Shown in pieces: positions 5,737-12,932 of a stretch of 15,003 nt of DNA. Below the pieces are notes generated by a model. That model ran no database searches, was not told where the DNA came from, and saw only the letters and a list, made by a program, of their open reading frames with translations. The position numbers and the translations under genes are program-made. The stretch is from Promethearchaeota archaeon. GTDB lineage: Archaea > Asgardarchaeota > Lokiarchaeia > Sigyniarchaeales > SOKP01. Position 1 is the stretch's first letter, and every line of letters begins with the position of its first letter. The stretch is taken from the NCBI GenBank assembly GCA_030615145.1, contig JAUWZT010000056.1:1-15003 (forward strand), in the 5' to 3' direction.

Positions 5737-7053
5737 CTAAAAAGCGTCGAAATCTTGGTCATCCGGTTCTTTTTGCTCTGGAATTTCTTTTGAAAAAGGT
5801 TCAGTTTCTTCTTCTTCAATTGAATTTAAATCGTCGTAGTCTTGTTCTTTTTCCGGTTCTGGAGTAGTCATAGGTTCTTTCAATTTTTCTACAAAATCGA
5901 TAGGACTTAATAGATCTTTAACCTCTTTATCTACTTTTTCTTTGAACTCTCTTTCGTTTAGGACATATTTCTTAATTTCAACATATCCTAAACTTATTAG
6001 GATAATTAGAAAGAACAGTAAAACAACCAAATTTTTAACCAGATTTACAATCGATTCGTTTAAATAATCCACTGCATCAATATAAAAAGCGAAATCTCTA
6101 AACAAGGCAAAAGGATAGTTATGAATAAACTCGTATGACACTTTTGAAAACATTAACCATATCAATATAGTATCAGTATCAATACGCTTTAATTTTAGTC
6201 TTTTACTTAAAAGTTCGGCTTGAGAACCCATTAAAGTGCTAATTGCATATAATAGTATGAATAAATCCAGAAATAACAAGATTAATTGAGTTGCTATTGA
6301 TGTACTTTCTCCACCTATACTTTTAATCGCAAAAAAGATTTTTACCAGTAGAAAAAAAGTATAAATGACAACAGAAAGCGAAAACATCCCTAACCAAGCG
6401 TTAAATATCTTTTTAAATATGTATATAACCCCGACTAGGATAAATGTTATAATTATAAGCCCAACCAAAATTACTACAAAATTTAAAGTGTCATAAACGG
6501 TTTGAGTAAATGTGAAACCAATAAGAGCTCCAATACCTTGTGATTCAGATAAATATAGGCCTAACAAAAGTATAGAAAATATTGAACCGCCAACAAATTC
6601 AATGCTTCGGTAAAATGTGCTGTGTACGCGCCTTTTAAAGCTATTGTCTAATCTTTTACTTACAAGATAACCACCGTATAAGATAAACCACGATGTAAAG
6701 AAAATGTAAGATATTATTGAAAATAAGAAGATTACTATCATAATTGGTATTAAAATAATCATTAAAGGAAGAGTTAAGAATAATATCAAAAAAATCTTCC
6801 ATGTGGCAACTTCCTTCACGTCTTTTTTAGCAAATAGTGAATACAAAAAAATAAACACCAAGAACGCCAAAAAGGGTACGTAAATTACTACACCTATTAA
6901 ATCTAATAAATCTATTTGATTACCAAGAATTTCAATTGAAAATTGAAAAGGTAGTTGAATAATTGTAATATTCACAAGAAGCCATATTACCAAAATCAAA
7001 TATTTCCGGTTTTCTTTTAACAATATTTTTTTTAGATTATCTATCGTATCCAT
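5737..7053 (-). CDS. Polytopic membrane protein with acidic cytosolic tail
   Basis: The 438-residue protein has about nine strongly hydrophobic segments, roughly at 17-36, 50-75, 86-105, 107-128, 153-170, 188-213, 222-245, 256-278 and 334-358. No signal peptide, transporter signature or catalytic motif is recognised. After a basic stretch at about 360-385 (EIKKYVLNEREFKEKV) comes a tail of about 60 residues made mostly of Glu, Asp, Pro and Lys, ending DDQDFDAF. Such a tail looks disordered and could recruit a soluble partner. The gene diverges from the first coiled-coil paralogue (233 bases between starts), so the two may be co-regulated. A TATA-like box about 28 bases before ATG 7053 suggests a leaderless transcript. 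Function is unknown. Confidence 0.7.
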   Translation of the reverse strand: MDTIDNLKKILLKENRKYLILVIWLLVNITIIQLPFQFSIEILGNQIDLLDLIGVVIYVPFLAFLVFIFLYSLFAKKDVKEVATWKIFLILFLTLPLMIILIPIMIVIFLFSIISYIFFTSWFILYGGYLVSKRLDNSFKRRVHSTFYRSIEFVGGSIFSILLLGLYLSESQGIGALIGFTFTQTVYDTLNFVVILVGLIIITFILVGVIYIFKKIFNAWLGMFSLSVVIYTFFLLVKIFFAIKSIGGESTSIATQLILLFLDLFILLYAISTLMGSQAELLSKRLKLKRIDTDTILIWLMFSKVSYEFIHNYPFALFRDFAFYIDAVDYLNESIVNLVKNLVVLLFFLIILISLGYVEIKKYVLNEREFKEKVDKEVKDLLSPIDFVEKLKEPMTTPEPEKEQDYDDLNSIEEEETEPFSKEIPEQKEPDDQDFDAF

Positions 7054-7076
7054 AAATTAAAAATAGACTTTTTGAT

Positions 7077-7084
7077 TATTTAAA
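7077..7084 (-). promoter_or_regulatory. TATA-like box upstream of the membrane protein gene
   Basis: TTTAAATA on the minus strand is centred about 28 bases before ATG 7053, and no Shine-Dalgarno lies between. The same octamer at the same distance precedes the radical SAM gene, which supports both. Confidence 0.4.
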
Positions 7085-7275
7085 ATTTTTTAATACAATA
7101 TCTTCCAGAGAGTATTAAATATTCAAAAATTGATGTTATTATTTATTGTAAAGTTTTATAAAAGAAAAGGAGAGTTACAATATATAAGGTCGTAATATTT
7201 AAGAAAAAAACTCATTAAAAACTTGAGATCCGAATAAGTAAACTTAAAAAAAAAATACATTTTAAATATAAAAAA

Positions 7276-7289
7276 GGTGGGCGGAAATT
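7276..7289 (+). promoter_or_regulatory. GGTG ribosome binding site and AUU start of coiled-coil paralogue 1
   Basis: GGTG at 7276-7279 (AGGTG matches the archaeal anti-Shine-Dalgarno) is followed seven bases later by ATT 7287-7289 in frame with the coiled-coil protein. An in-frame TAA lies at 7269-7271, and no ATG, GTG or TTG is in frame between it and TTG 7647. The paralogue has ATT at the equivalent codon after its own GGTG. Confidence 0.55.
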
Positions 7290-7949
7290 AGCATAAATTG
7301 GGAGCGTGTTGAATCAGCGCCGCGAAAAAGTCAGAAGGTAGAGGGTAGAATCTTATTAGATTTACGTGCTAAAATCAATGAATTAGAAAGAGATTTAATT
7401 AAGTACAAAGAAATTCTAAGAAATACAAAAGAGATTTTAAAAGAAACTCAAAATAAATTAATTGGTAGAGAAAAAAGCCTTGTCAAAATTAGTGAAAAGT
7501 TTTCATCAGCTAAAAAGAATTTAGACGGTGTTTCTGAGGATAAATTAAATGTTGATATAGAATTAACACGATTAAAGCCAAAACTTGAAGAACTTAAAGA
7601 AGAAGCGTTAACAACAAACGAAAAAATTGAAAGATTAGAAAGCGAGTTGAGGTTTTCGACAGAAAAAGCAGCTGAGATGGAACAAAAATTAAAGTTCCAA
7701 GATAAAGAGATAGAAAACCATAAAACCGATATGGAAAAAAGAAAAAACGAAATTGATATCCTAAAAGGAAAAGTTAAGGAGAATCGAGAAGAAACAGAGG
7801 AATTAATTAAAAAAATAAAATTGCTCGAAACTCAGCTTTCAAAAGTTAAAGCATCACCTATAATTTTGGAGCGAATAAGAGAGGTAATGATGCACAAAGG
7901 CTTTCTTGCTGATAGGGAGCTCGATCTTATATTTAAAGAATTTGAGTAA
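7287..7949 (+). CDS. Coiled-coil protein, paralogue 1, probable AUU start
   Basis: From ATT 7287 the frame runs to TAA 7947-7949, giving about 220 residues. The N-terminal cap (SINWERVESAPRKSQKVEG, then RILLDLRAKINELE) and the C-terminal cap (ILERIREVMMHKGFLADREL) closely match those of the next gene. Between them about 150 residues form an uninterrupted, Lys/Glu-rich coiled coil with no obvious shared sequence. No transmembrane segment, Cys or enzymatic motif is seen. The only standard start in frame, TTG 7647, would remove the conserved N-terminus and more than half the protein, so it is rejected. The C-terminal cap, which looks like a short helical hairpin or winged-helix fragment, may bind a partner. 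I know no named family. Role unknown; scaffold or filament-like function is a guess. Confidence 0.75.
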   Translation: MSINWERVESAPRKSQKVEGRILLDLRAKINELERDLIKYKEILRNTKEILKETQNKLIGREKSLVKISEKFSSAKKNLDGVSEDKLNVDIELTRLKPKLEELKEEALTTNEKIERLESELRFSTEKAAEMEQKLKFQDKEIENHKTDMEKRKNEIDILKGKVKENREETEELIKKIKLLETQLSKVKASPIILERIREVMMHKGFLADRELDLIFKEFE

Positions 7950-8092
7950 TATCTTGATATTTTATAAATTTTTTATTTTTAAATCTATTATAAAGTTGTA
8001 TATATCCGATTAAAATATTAACTTAAAAGATTTAAATATCTTGTAGTATAAAAATATTAATATAAAATAATACAATAAAAAAAATTAATAAA

Positions 8093-8107
8093 GGTGTGAG
8101 AAGAATT
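8093..8107 (+). promoter_or_regulatory. GGTG ribosome binding site and AUU start of coiled-coil paralogue 2
   Basis: GGTG at 8093-8096 is followed eight bases later by ATT 8105-8107, which aligns with the ATT of paralogue 1 (ATT-Ser-Ile-Asp/Asn-Trp). A GTG at 8096 is in frame three codons earlier but overlaps the Shine-Dalgarno itself, leaving almost no spacer. Confidence 0.5.
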
Positions 8108-8857
8108 TCAATAGACTGGGCCAAAGCAGAAGAAAAACCTGATAAGAAGCAAACCGTAGAAGGGAGTTTTTTATTAGATCTTAGGTCAAAAATTAATGAT
8201 TTAGAACAAAAATTAAAACAAAGGGAACTAAAAATAGAGAAGATATCTAAGGAACTAAATGATACCAAGGAGAAATTATCAGAAAAAGTAAAAAGTTTAA
8301 CTGAAAAAACTCAAAAATTATCTACTACTAAAAACGAAATAGACTCCATAAAAGAAGAAAAAATCAATATCGAAACAGAACTTGATAATTTGAAATCAAA
8401 CAAATCTAGCTTAGAGCAAAAATTAGAAGCTGATAACGAAAAAGTAAGAGATTCAGAAAGGAAATTAGAAATAACCATAAAGAGATTAGAGGAATTAGAA
8501 CCACAAGTCGGGAGTCTAAAGGAAGACTACGAGCAAAAAGAAAGAGAGCTCGCGGGCGTTAAAAAAGATCTACAGCAAACAATTTCAGATAAATATATTG
8601 AGATTGAAAGTTTGAAAAACGAATTGACAGACCAGATTAACAGAAAGGAAAATCAAATAATAGAAGCTAAAAATGAACTTAAGGTAAAAAACAAAGAAAT
8701 TGAGGCGATTGAACTCAAAATAAAATCTTTAGAGGATTTTATTGAAGAATCAAAAGGTGCGCCTCAGGTTATCGAGGGAATCAAAGAACTTATGTCTCAC
8801 AAAGGCTTCCTTTCCGACAAAGAGTTAGAAGATATTATAGAAAAACATCAGGAATAA
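8105..8857 (+). CDS. Coiled-coil protein, paralogue 2, AUU start (or GTG 8096)
   Basis: The frame gives about 250 residues from ATT 8105 (253 if GTG 8096 is used). Order of parts: N-terminal cap SIDWAKAEEKPDKKQTVEG, then SFLLDLRSKINDLE; a continuous Lys/Glu coiled coil from about residue 25 to 215; a C-terminal cap VIEGIKELMSHKGFLSDKEL. The caps match paralogue 1 almost position for position, while the coil is about 30 residues longer and diverged, as expected for tandem duplication followed by relaxed coil evolution. The gap between the genes is 155 bases and contains TATA-like sequences (8047-8054, 8061-8068), so this copy may have its own promoter. No membrane segment, Cys or catalytic motif. 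SMC/Rad50 parentage is unlikely because no ATPase heads exist. Confidence 0.8.
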   Translation: MSIDWAKAEEKPDKKQTVEGSFLLDLRSKINDLEQKLKQRELKIEKISKELNDTKEKLSEKVKSLTEKTQKLSTTKNEIDSIKEEKINIETELDNLKSNKSSLEQKLEADNEKVRDSERKLEITIKRLEELEPQVGSLKEDYEQKERELAGVKKDLQQTISDKYIEIESLKNELTDQINRKENQIIEAKNELKVKNKEIEAIELKIKSLEDFIEESKGAPQVIEGIKELMSHKGFLSDKELEDIIEKHQE

Positions 8858-8978
8858 AAACTAATCTCTTTTATCAATTAATTTCTCTGGTAAATAATCT
8901 CTGTGAAAATTCATTTTCGCAAGAAATTGTTAAAACAATCGTAATAACTTCGTCAATTCTCGAGGAGATATCATAAAA

Positions 8979-9644
8979 ATGGTTTACTTAGTCTTATTAC
9001 AAACGATCACAGCAGAAGAATTTTACATCTTATTTTTTAAAATTATCGTATCGTTTTTCTGTGGTTTTGTTATTGGAATTGAACGCACAAGAGTCAGTGC
9101 TCAATATGGAGCTCGGGATCACATCTTTTTTTCTATGATTTCTACATCATTAATTATATTACACGACAAGTTTCTCCCTGTATCAGAAGGTTTTACATTA
9201 ATTGTAATGTTTTTTGGTGGAATGATAGTTTTTCTATTGATCGGAAGCGTTTATAGATTGTTTCGCGAAAACGATCCAGGTTATACTACTACATTATCAA
9301 TGATATTAGCGATGATCGTTGGAACGATGTGTTATTACAATGAGTACCTTGCCATTGCCATTTCTGTAATATTCTTAATTATCCTTTCCACAAAAAAGCA
9401 ATTTAATAAAATTAGGAGTATGAAGGATGTAGAATGGACGGGAACCGTCGAGTTTATTGCAATCGTTGTCTTGCTTTATATTTTGATTCCAGAGAATTTT
9501 CTTGTTTATGAAATCAATATTAAATCAATTATAACAATATTTATTATAATTTTAGCCGTAAAATATTTTAGCTACTTTATCTTGAAAAGCACAACTGAGA
9601 AAAATCTATATTATATTTCATTTAGGAGGTTTTGCTCACAGTGA
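8979..9644 (+). CDS. MgtC/DUF4010 family membrane protein, N-terminal part before frameshift
   Basis: The 221-residue open frame holds the MgtC-like part of a two-part membrane protein. FFCGFVIGIER (26-36) and the following GARDH (44-48) match the MgtC motif of a small-residue-rich helix followed by an acidic-basic pair, and about six further hydrophobic segments follow. In full-length relatives, a DUF4010 domain continues the chain to about 420 residues. Here the frame reaches TGA 9642-9644 after a nonsense-like tail (SFRRFCSQ), while the expected continuation is open in the +1 frame. ATG 8979 is preceded by GAGGAG at 8962-8967. MgtC proteins affect Mg2+ homeostasis or ATP synthase in bacteria; the function of archaeal DUF4010 fusions is not established. 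Confidence 0.78.
   Translation: MVYLVLLQTITAEEFYILFFKIIVSFFCGFVIGIERTRVSAQYGARDHIFFSMISTSLIILHDKFLPVSEGFTLIVMFFGGMIVFLLIGSVYRLFRENDPGYTTTLSMILAMIVGTMCYYNEYLAIAISVIFLIILSTKKQFNKIRSMKDVEWTGTVEFIAIVVLLYILIPENFLVYEINIKSIITIFIIILAVKYFSYFILKSTTEKNLYYISFRRFCSQ
9621..9644 (+). other. Frameshift site with tandem AGG codons
   Basis: Frame 0 reads TTT AGG AGG TTT TGC TCA CAG TGA. Skipping one base after TTT 9621-9623 gives GGA GGT TTT GCT CAC AGT GAA, which restores the GGFAHSEATT block expected at the start of DUF4010. The overlap of both open frames spans 9586-9641. AGGAGG is both a rare-codon pair and a perfect Shine-Dalgarno, two elements known to promote +1 shifts in E. coli. A mutation or assembly error is equally possible. 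Confidence 0.6.
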
Positions 9645-10260
9645 AGCTACAACTGTTGAGTTAGCTGAGGCTGGTGCGTCATCTTCGTCAGTTTGGCTCG
9701 TAATTCAGACTATGCTAATTAGAATATTAATTGTATTGATGATTACTCCCACTTTATTATTTTATGCTTGGTTTCCAATACTTTCTACAGCGGTTATTGG
9801 ATTAATCTTTTCATTTTTAATTTTAAAGAAAAAAGAAACTCAATTAACTTTAGATAAAATCAAAAACCCTCTCTCAATTAAAGGCGCTTTAATCTTTTCG
9901 GGAACATATTTAATTGGTTTAATAATATCAATCATTTTAAGTTTTTTTGAAATAAATATTCTTGCTTATTACATTATTGTGTTTGCGATCGGGTTTCTTT
10001 CCGGCGGTGCGTCCTCTCTGTTTGTAGCAACAGCATTTTATAAATCCTTAATTAACGAAGGGAATGCTCTATTGATGTTAACCATCGGTTTATCGGCTGC
10101 GATTATAAATAAGATCTTCTATTCAACTCGAGCATTGAAGGAAGATAAAAATAAAAAAGTATATGTCATTCATCTCGTGTTTTATATCATCATAACTATT
10201 TTTCTGTTAATCACGATGACCTTTTTAACGATAATTACATTCAATCTATCAATCTTCTGA
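9625..10260 (+). CDS. DUF4010-like C-terminal part of the MgtC/DUF4010 protein, after frameshift
   Basis: In the +1 frame the chain resumes with GGFAHSEATTVELAEAGASS and runs to TGA 10258-10260 with about five to six hydrophobic segments, including a small-residue-rich one (FAIGFLSGGASSLFVATAFYKS). The block with Ser/His-Glu-Ala-Thr-Thr followed by Leu-Ala is like the start of DUF4010, and ALLMLTIGLSAAIINKIFYSTRAL is like its end. A stand-alone start at ATG 9712 would drop the conserved first block and begin inside a helix, so this is best seen as the second half of the 8979 gene; together they make about 426 residues, the usual length of the fused family. If the shift is not programmed, the locus is a pseudogene. 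Confidence 0.7.
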   Translation, partial: GGFAHSEATTVELAEAGASSSSVWLVIQTMLIRILIVLMITPTLLFYAWFPILSTAVIGLIFSFLILKKKETQLTLDKIKNPLSIKGALIFSGTYLIGLIISIILSFFEINILAYYIIVFAIGFLSGGASSLFVATAFYKSLINEGNALLMLTIGLSAAIINKIFYSTRALKEDKNKKVYVIHLVFYIIITIFLLITMTFLTIITFNLSIF

Positions 10261-10290
10261 AGAGAAAGATAATAGTAAAATGATTAGATA

Positions 10291-11373
10291 ATGGTTAAAC
10301 TCACCTGGGAAAATAAGTCAAATATTTCTGAAAATATCAAGGATTTAAAAATAAGATATCTCAACTATTTTAAAACCGTGGACTTGGGAATCGGAGATTT
10401 TCAAGGCACCGAATGGAAAAACATGCTATTTTGGGGTGAAAACCTCAAAGTACTTCATTATTTAACGAATTTTTTCTCTGGAAAGATCGATCTAATTTAT
10501 GTTGATCCTCCCTTTTTCTCAGGAACGAATTACAGAATCAAAATCGAAGAAAATGGGAATCAATACGATTCAATTGCGTATTTTGATCATTGGGACAAAG
10601 ATATTGCTTCTTACTTACAAATGCTTCGTGATAGGATTGTTTTATTTAGGGAATTGTTGTCAATAAATGGGTTGTTATTTATTCACTTAGATTGGCACGC
10701 AAGTCATTATGTTCGAGTGTTGTTAGACGAAATTTTCGGTGCAAACCGATTTGTCAATAGTATAGTTTGGTATTACTACAATAAATATTCAGCTGGGAAG
10801 AAGAACTTACCGAGGGCCCACGATGATATTCTAGTTTATTCTAAATCCGCTAACTATACTTTCAATGAGCTCAGAATCCACCGTAAAAAGCCAATAAAGC
10901 AGTTAAAAAGAGTAATGGTTGATGGCGTTTTAAAAAATGCAAAAGACGAGAATGGGCATGTTATTTATAGGGTTGTAAAAGATAAAAAAATAGATGATGT
11001 GTGGAAAATACCATGCATGCAACCTGCTTCAAAGGAGTGGACAGGGTTTCCCACACAAAAGCACCATGATTTGCTTGAAAGAATAATTAAAATTGGAAGC
11101 AATGAAGGTGATTTAGTAGCTGACTTTTTTTGTGGTTCAGGAACCACTTTATTAGTTGCCGATAAATTAAATAGAAGATGGATCGGAAGCGACATATCCG
11201 AATACTCAATTTATCTAACTCGCAAGAGATTACTTAATTATAGAAAAAGTATAATTGACCAAGTAAAAAAGATTGAGCCTATTGAAATTTATACTCATTT
11301 TGATGAACAAAAAAAGAATTTAATCTCATCTGGCTTTTTTGAAAAAGATTTGAAAATAAAAAGAAAAAAATAG
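10291..11373 (+). CDS. DNA methyltransferase, type III Mod-like (beta class)
   Basis: The 360-residue enzyme transfers a methyl group from S-adenosylmethionine to an exocyclic amine in DNA. The catalytic motif IV is DPPF (72-75) in LIYVDPPFFSGTNY, and the SAM-binding motif I comes later, DFFCGSGTT (278-286), followed by GSDIS (299-303); this order marks the beta class. FPTQKHHDLLERII (253-266) is the usual segment before motif I. The region between (about 80-250) is the target-recognition part. DPPF rather than DPPY leaves N6-adenine or N4-cytosine open, though close relatives are mostly adenine-specific. At 360 residues it is shorter than type III Mod proteins. No restriction gene lies on either side, so it looks like an orphan methyltransferase. 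It starts 30 bases after the membrane gene and ends 14 bases from a convergent gene. Confidence 0.88.
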   Translation: MVKLTWENKSNISENIKDLKIRYLNYFKTVDLGIGDFQGTEWKNMLFWGENLKVLHYLTNFFSGKIDLIYVDPPFFSGTNYRIKIEENGNQYDSIAYFDHWDKDIASYLQMLRDRIVLFRELLSINGLLFIHLDWHASHYVRVLLDEIFGANRFVNSIVWYYYNKYSAGKKNLPRAHDDILVYSKSANYTFNELRIHRKKPIKQLKRVMVDGVLKNAKDENGHVIYRVVKDKKIDDVWKIPCMQPASKEWTGFPTQKHHDLLERIIKIGSNEGDLVADFFCGSGTTLLVADKLNRRWIGSDISEYSIYLTRKRLLNYRKSIIDQVKKIEPIEIYTHFDEQKKNLISSGFFEKDLKIKRKK

Positions 11374-11375
11374 AG

Positions 11376-11381
11376 TTTTTT
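11376..11381 (+). terminator. T run between convergent genes
   Basis: Six T follow the methyltransferase stop within a 14-base gap to the convergent isomerase-like gene. Such short U-rich tracts can end archaeal transcripts; weak evidence. Confidence 0.3.
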
Positions 11382-11387
11382 ATATCT

Positions 11388-12815
11388 TTACTTTGGATAA
11401 ATTATATTCCATCCAAGATAGTTTGAAAGAGCTTCAAGTACAATATCTCCTACTTTATTTAATGAGGCGGCTACATGGTGCGCAAAACCTTCTTTACATA
11501 ATGTCTTTAAAACATCTTGTAAATTAGGTATCTCTATCACTCCATAACCTCCAAAAGTTTCTAAAAGATCGTCTGTATAATTTCCTTCTACTAAAAGGGC
11601 TTTAATCTCTCCGAAAATATCGTCAGTTTCAATCCTTAATAATGTACACGGTTTACTTTTAATTCTTCCTTGAATAGCTCCAAAACTATGATCATCGCCT
11701 TTAAGATCTGAAATAATGGGGTGGATTGTCATCTTGGTGTCTTTAAAGAATGATTTTGGAAGATTACTGCAGTGAAAAAGAACCATTTTATTAGGATCAT
11801 CGCCGTAATTATTGTTCCAATCTAAAATCGCCGAAGGCGTTTCGGTTGCTACTTGCAAAATATACATACCAATTAAACCCGCAATATCTACTTCACAAGC
11901 CGCTGGTACTAAACCTTCACTGAACATGCTCATGACGGCACAGGGAACAATCCCAAAATTATCTTGAATGCTTGGCCAACATTGAAAAGCAAAACCATCC
12001 AATTCGTTTTCCAATACCCAATTCTCGACGACAACTGCTAGTTTTGCTAATTTTAATATACCGTCTTCTGGAAATGTTGTAGTTGGTGTATAATCCTTAA
12101 TTACTTGAATTTTTTCCTTTACTTTAGGATCGCCATCTGGTAACCTATTAATTTCTCCAAAGATTTCTGATAAATCAATTGGTTCAATCGTAATCCCATG
12201 TAATTGTAAAATTTTCTCGCTATACCTCACAGTTTCAAAAGCGTTAGGTCTTACGCCTATTTGCCCAAATCTGGCGTTTTTAAGTTTCTTTACAATTTTA
12301 CAGACTCCTTCAAATTTTATTATATCAGCTTTAAAAGCATCAGAGTTAATAGGACAAGTATGGGTCTCGGTTAGTGTAAATGGAATTCCGTGCTGATATA
12401 GAACGCTACAAACTGATAGTTTTCCACAGAATGCATCTCGTCTAAATTTTCGATTCATTTTGTCGACTTCATCGGATGAAGCTTGAATAAGGATTGGAAC
12501 ATTTAAATCAGATAATTTTAGAGTGTTGACGATGCCTTTTTCATCTCCAAAATTTGGTAAAACTACGATAATACCTGCTATTTGTCCTTTATTTTCCATA
12601 AAAAGCTTAGCACATTTTTTTGAGTCGGAATAAGATTCTACTACACCATCTTTAGTATCGCTCTCGCTTAGAATAACATGACCAATCCCTAATTCTTTCA
12701 ACACACTTATAATTTCTATTCGTCCTTCTTTAGCAAGATGGTCAGGGAATACGTCTCTATTACCGACGATTACTCCAAATTCTAAATTTTTTTCGCTTGT
12801 TTTCATTATTGACAT
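11388..12815 (-). CDS. L-fucose isomerase-like protein
   Basis: The 475-residue protein has the three-part FucI/AraA fold: an N-terminal Rossmann-like part with GIIVVLPNFGDEK (81-93), a central part with GQIGVRP (184-190), and a C-terminal metal-binding part. The putative Mn2+ ligands are Glu308 (ACEVDIAG) and Asp332 (ILDWNN), 24 residues apart as are Glu337 and Asp361 in E. coli FucI, with His446 or His447 (FAHHVAA) as the third. It would interconvert an aldose and a ketose, but many short members of this family (FucI is near 590 residues) are uncharacterised and may use other sugars. ATG 12815 is used; a second in-frame Met lies three residues on. It follows the radical SAM gene by 117 bases with a T-rich tract between, so co-transcription is uncertain. 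Confidence 0.82.
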   Translation of the reverse strand: MSIMKTSEKNLEFGVIVGNRDVFPDHLAKEGRIEIISVLKELGIGHVILSESDTKDGVVESYSDSKKCAKLFMENKGQIAGIIVVLPNFGDEKGIVNTLKLSDLNVPILIQASSDEVDKMNRKFRRDAFCGKLSVCSVLYQHGIPFTLTETHTCPINSDAFKADIIKFEGVCKIVKKLKNARFGQIGVRPNAFETVRYSEKILQLHGITIEPIDLSEIFGEINRLPDGDPKVKEKIQVIKDYTPTTTFPEDGILKLAKLAVVVENWVLENELDGFAFQCWPSIQDNFGIVPCAVMSMFSEGLVPAACEVDIAGLIGMYILQVATETPSAILDWNNNYGDDPNKMVLFHCSNLPKSFFKDTKMTIHPIISDLKGDDHSFGAIQGRIKSKPCTLLRIETDDIFGEIKALLVEGNYTDDLLETFGGYGVIEIPNLQDVLKTLCKEGFAHHVAASLNKVGDIVLEALSNYLGWNIIYPK

Positions 12816-12888
12816 TTCTAAAACTATTTTATTTATTAATTTATGAAATTGAATCTTTTAAGGATATTTATCTTTTTTCTGTAGTCAT

Positions 12889-12896
12889 AAAAAAAA
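12889..12896 (-). terminator. Eight-T tract after the radical SAM gene
   Basis: On the minus strand CCC is followed by eight T (12896 to 12889), about 40 bases after the radical SAM stop and before the isomerase-like gene. An imperfect palindrome around CTCGAG (12912-12924) lies just before it. Likely a U-tract terminator that separates the two genes. Confidence 0.38.
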
Positions 12897-12932
12897 GGGT
12901 TATCATCATTCTTCTCGAGGAGATTTAAAAAA

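Noticed and set aside
7647..7949. TTG 7647 as the start of the first coiled-coil gene
   Set aside because: It would cut away the N-terminal block conserved with the paralogue, and the frame is open and homologous back to 7287.
8096..8104. GTG 8096 as the start of coiled-coil paralogue 2
   Set aside because: It overlaps the GGTG ribosome site and has no counterpart in paralogue 1; kept only as an alternative.
8032..8268. Open frame antisense to coiled-coil paralogue 2
   Set aside because: Low-complexity Phe/Ser/Leu translation, the usual shadow of a Lys/Glu-rich coil.
10965..11195. Open frame antisense to the methyltransferase
   Set aside because: Lies inside a well-conserved catalytic region on the other strand and has no start signal.
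8957..12924. A 13-base exact repeat, TTCTCGAGGAGAT, at 8957-8969 and 12912-12924
   Set aside because: The first copy contains the ribosome site of the MgtC-like gene and the second lies in a gap; two copies of a Shine-Dalgarno-containing 13-mer are not enough to call a repeat family.
12912..12927. GAGGAGAT on the plus strand followed by an ATT frame, resembling the AUU-start genes
   Set aside because: The frame runs antisense through the end of the radical SAM gene for only about 70 codons, has no paralogue, and is probably chance.
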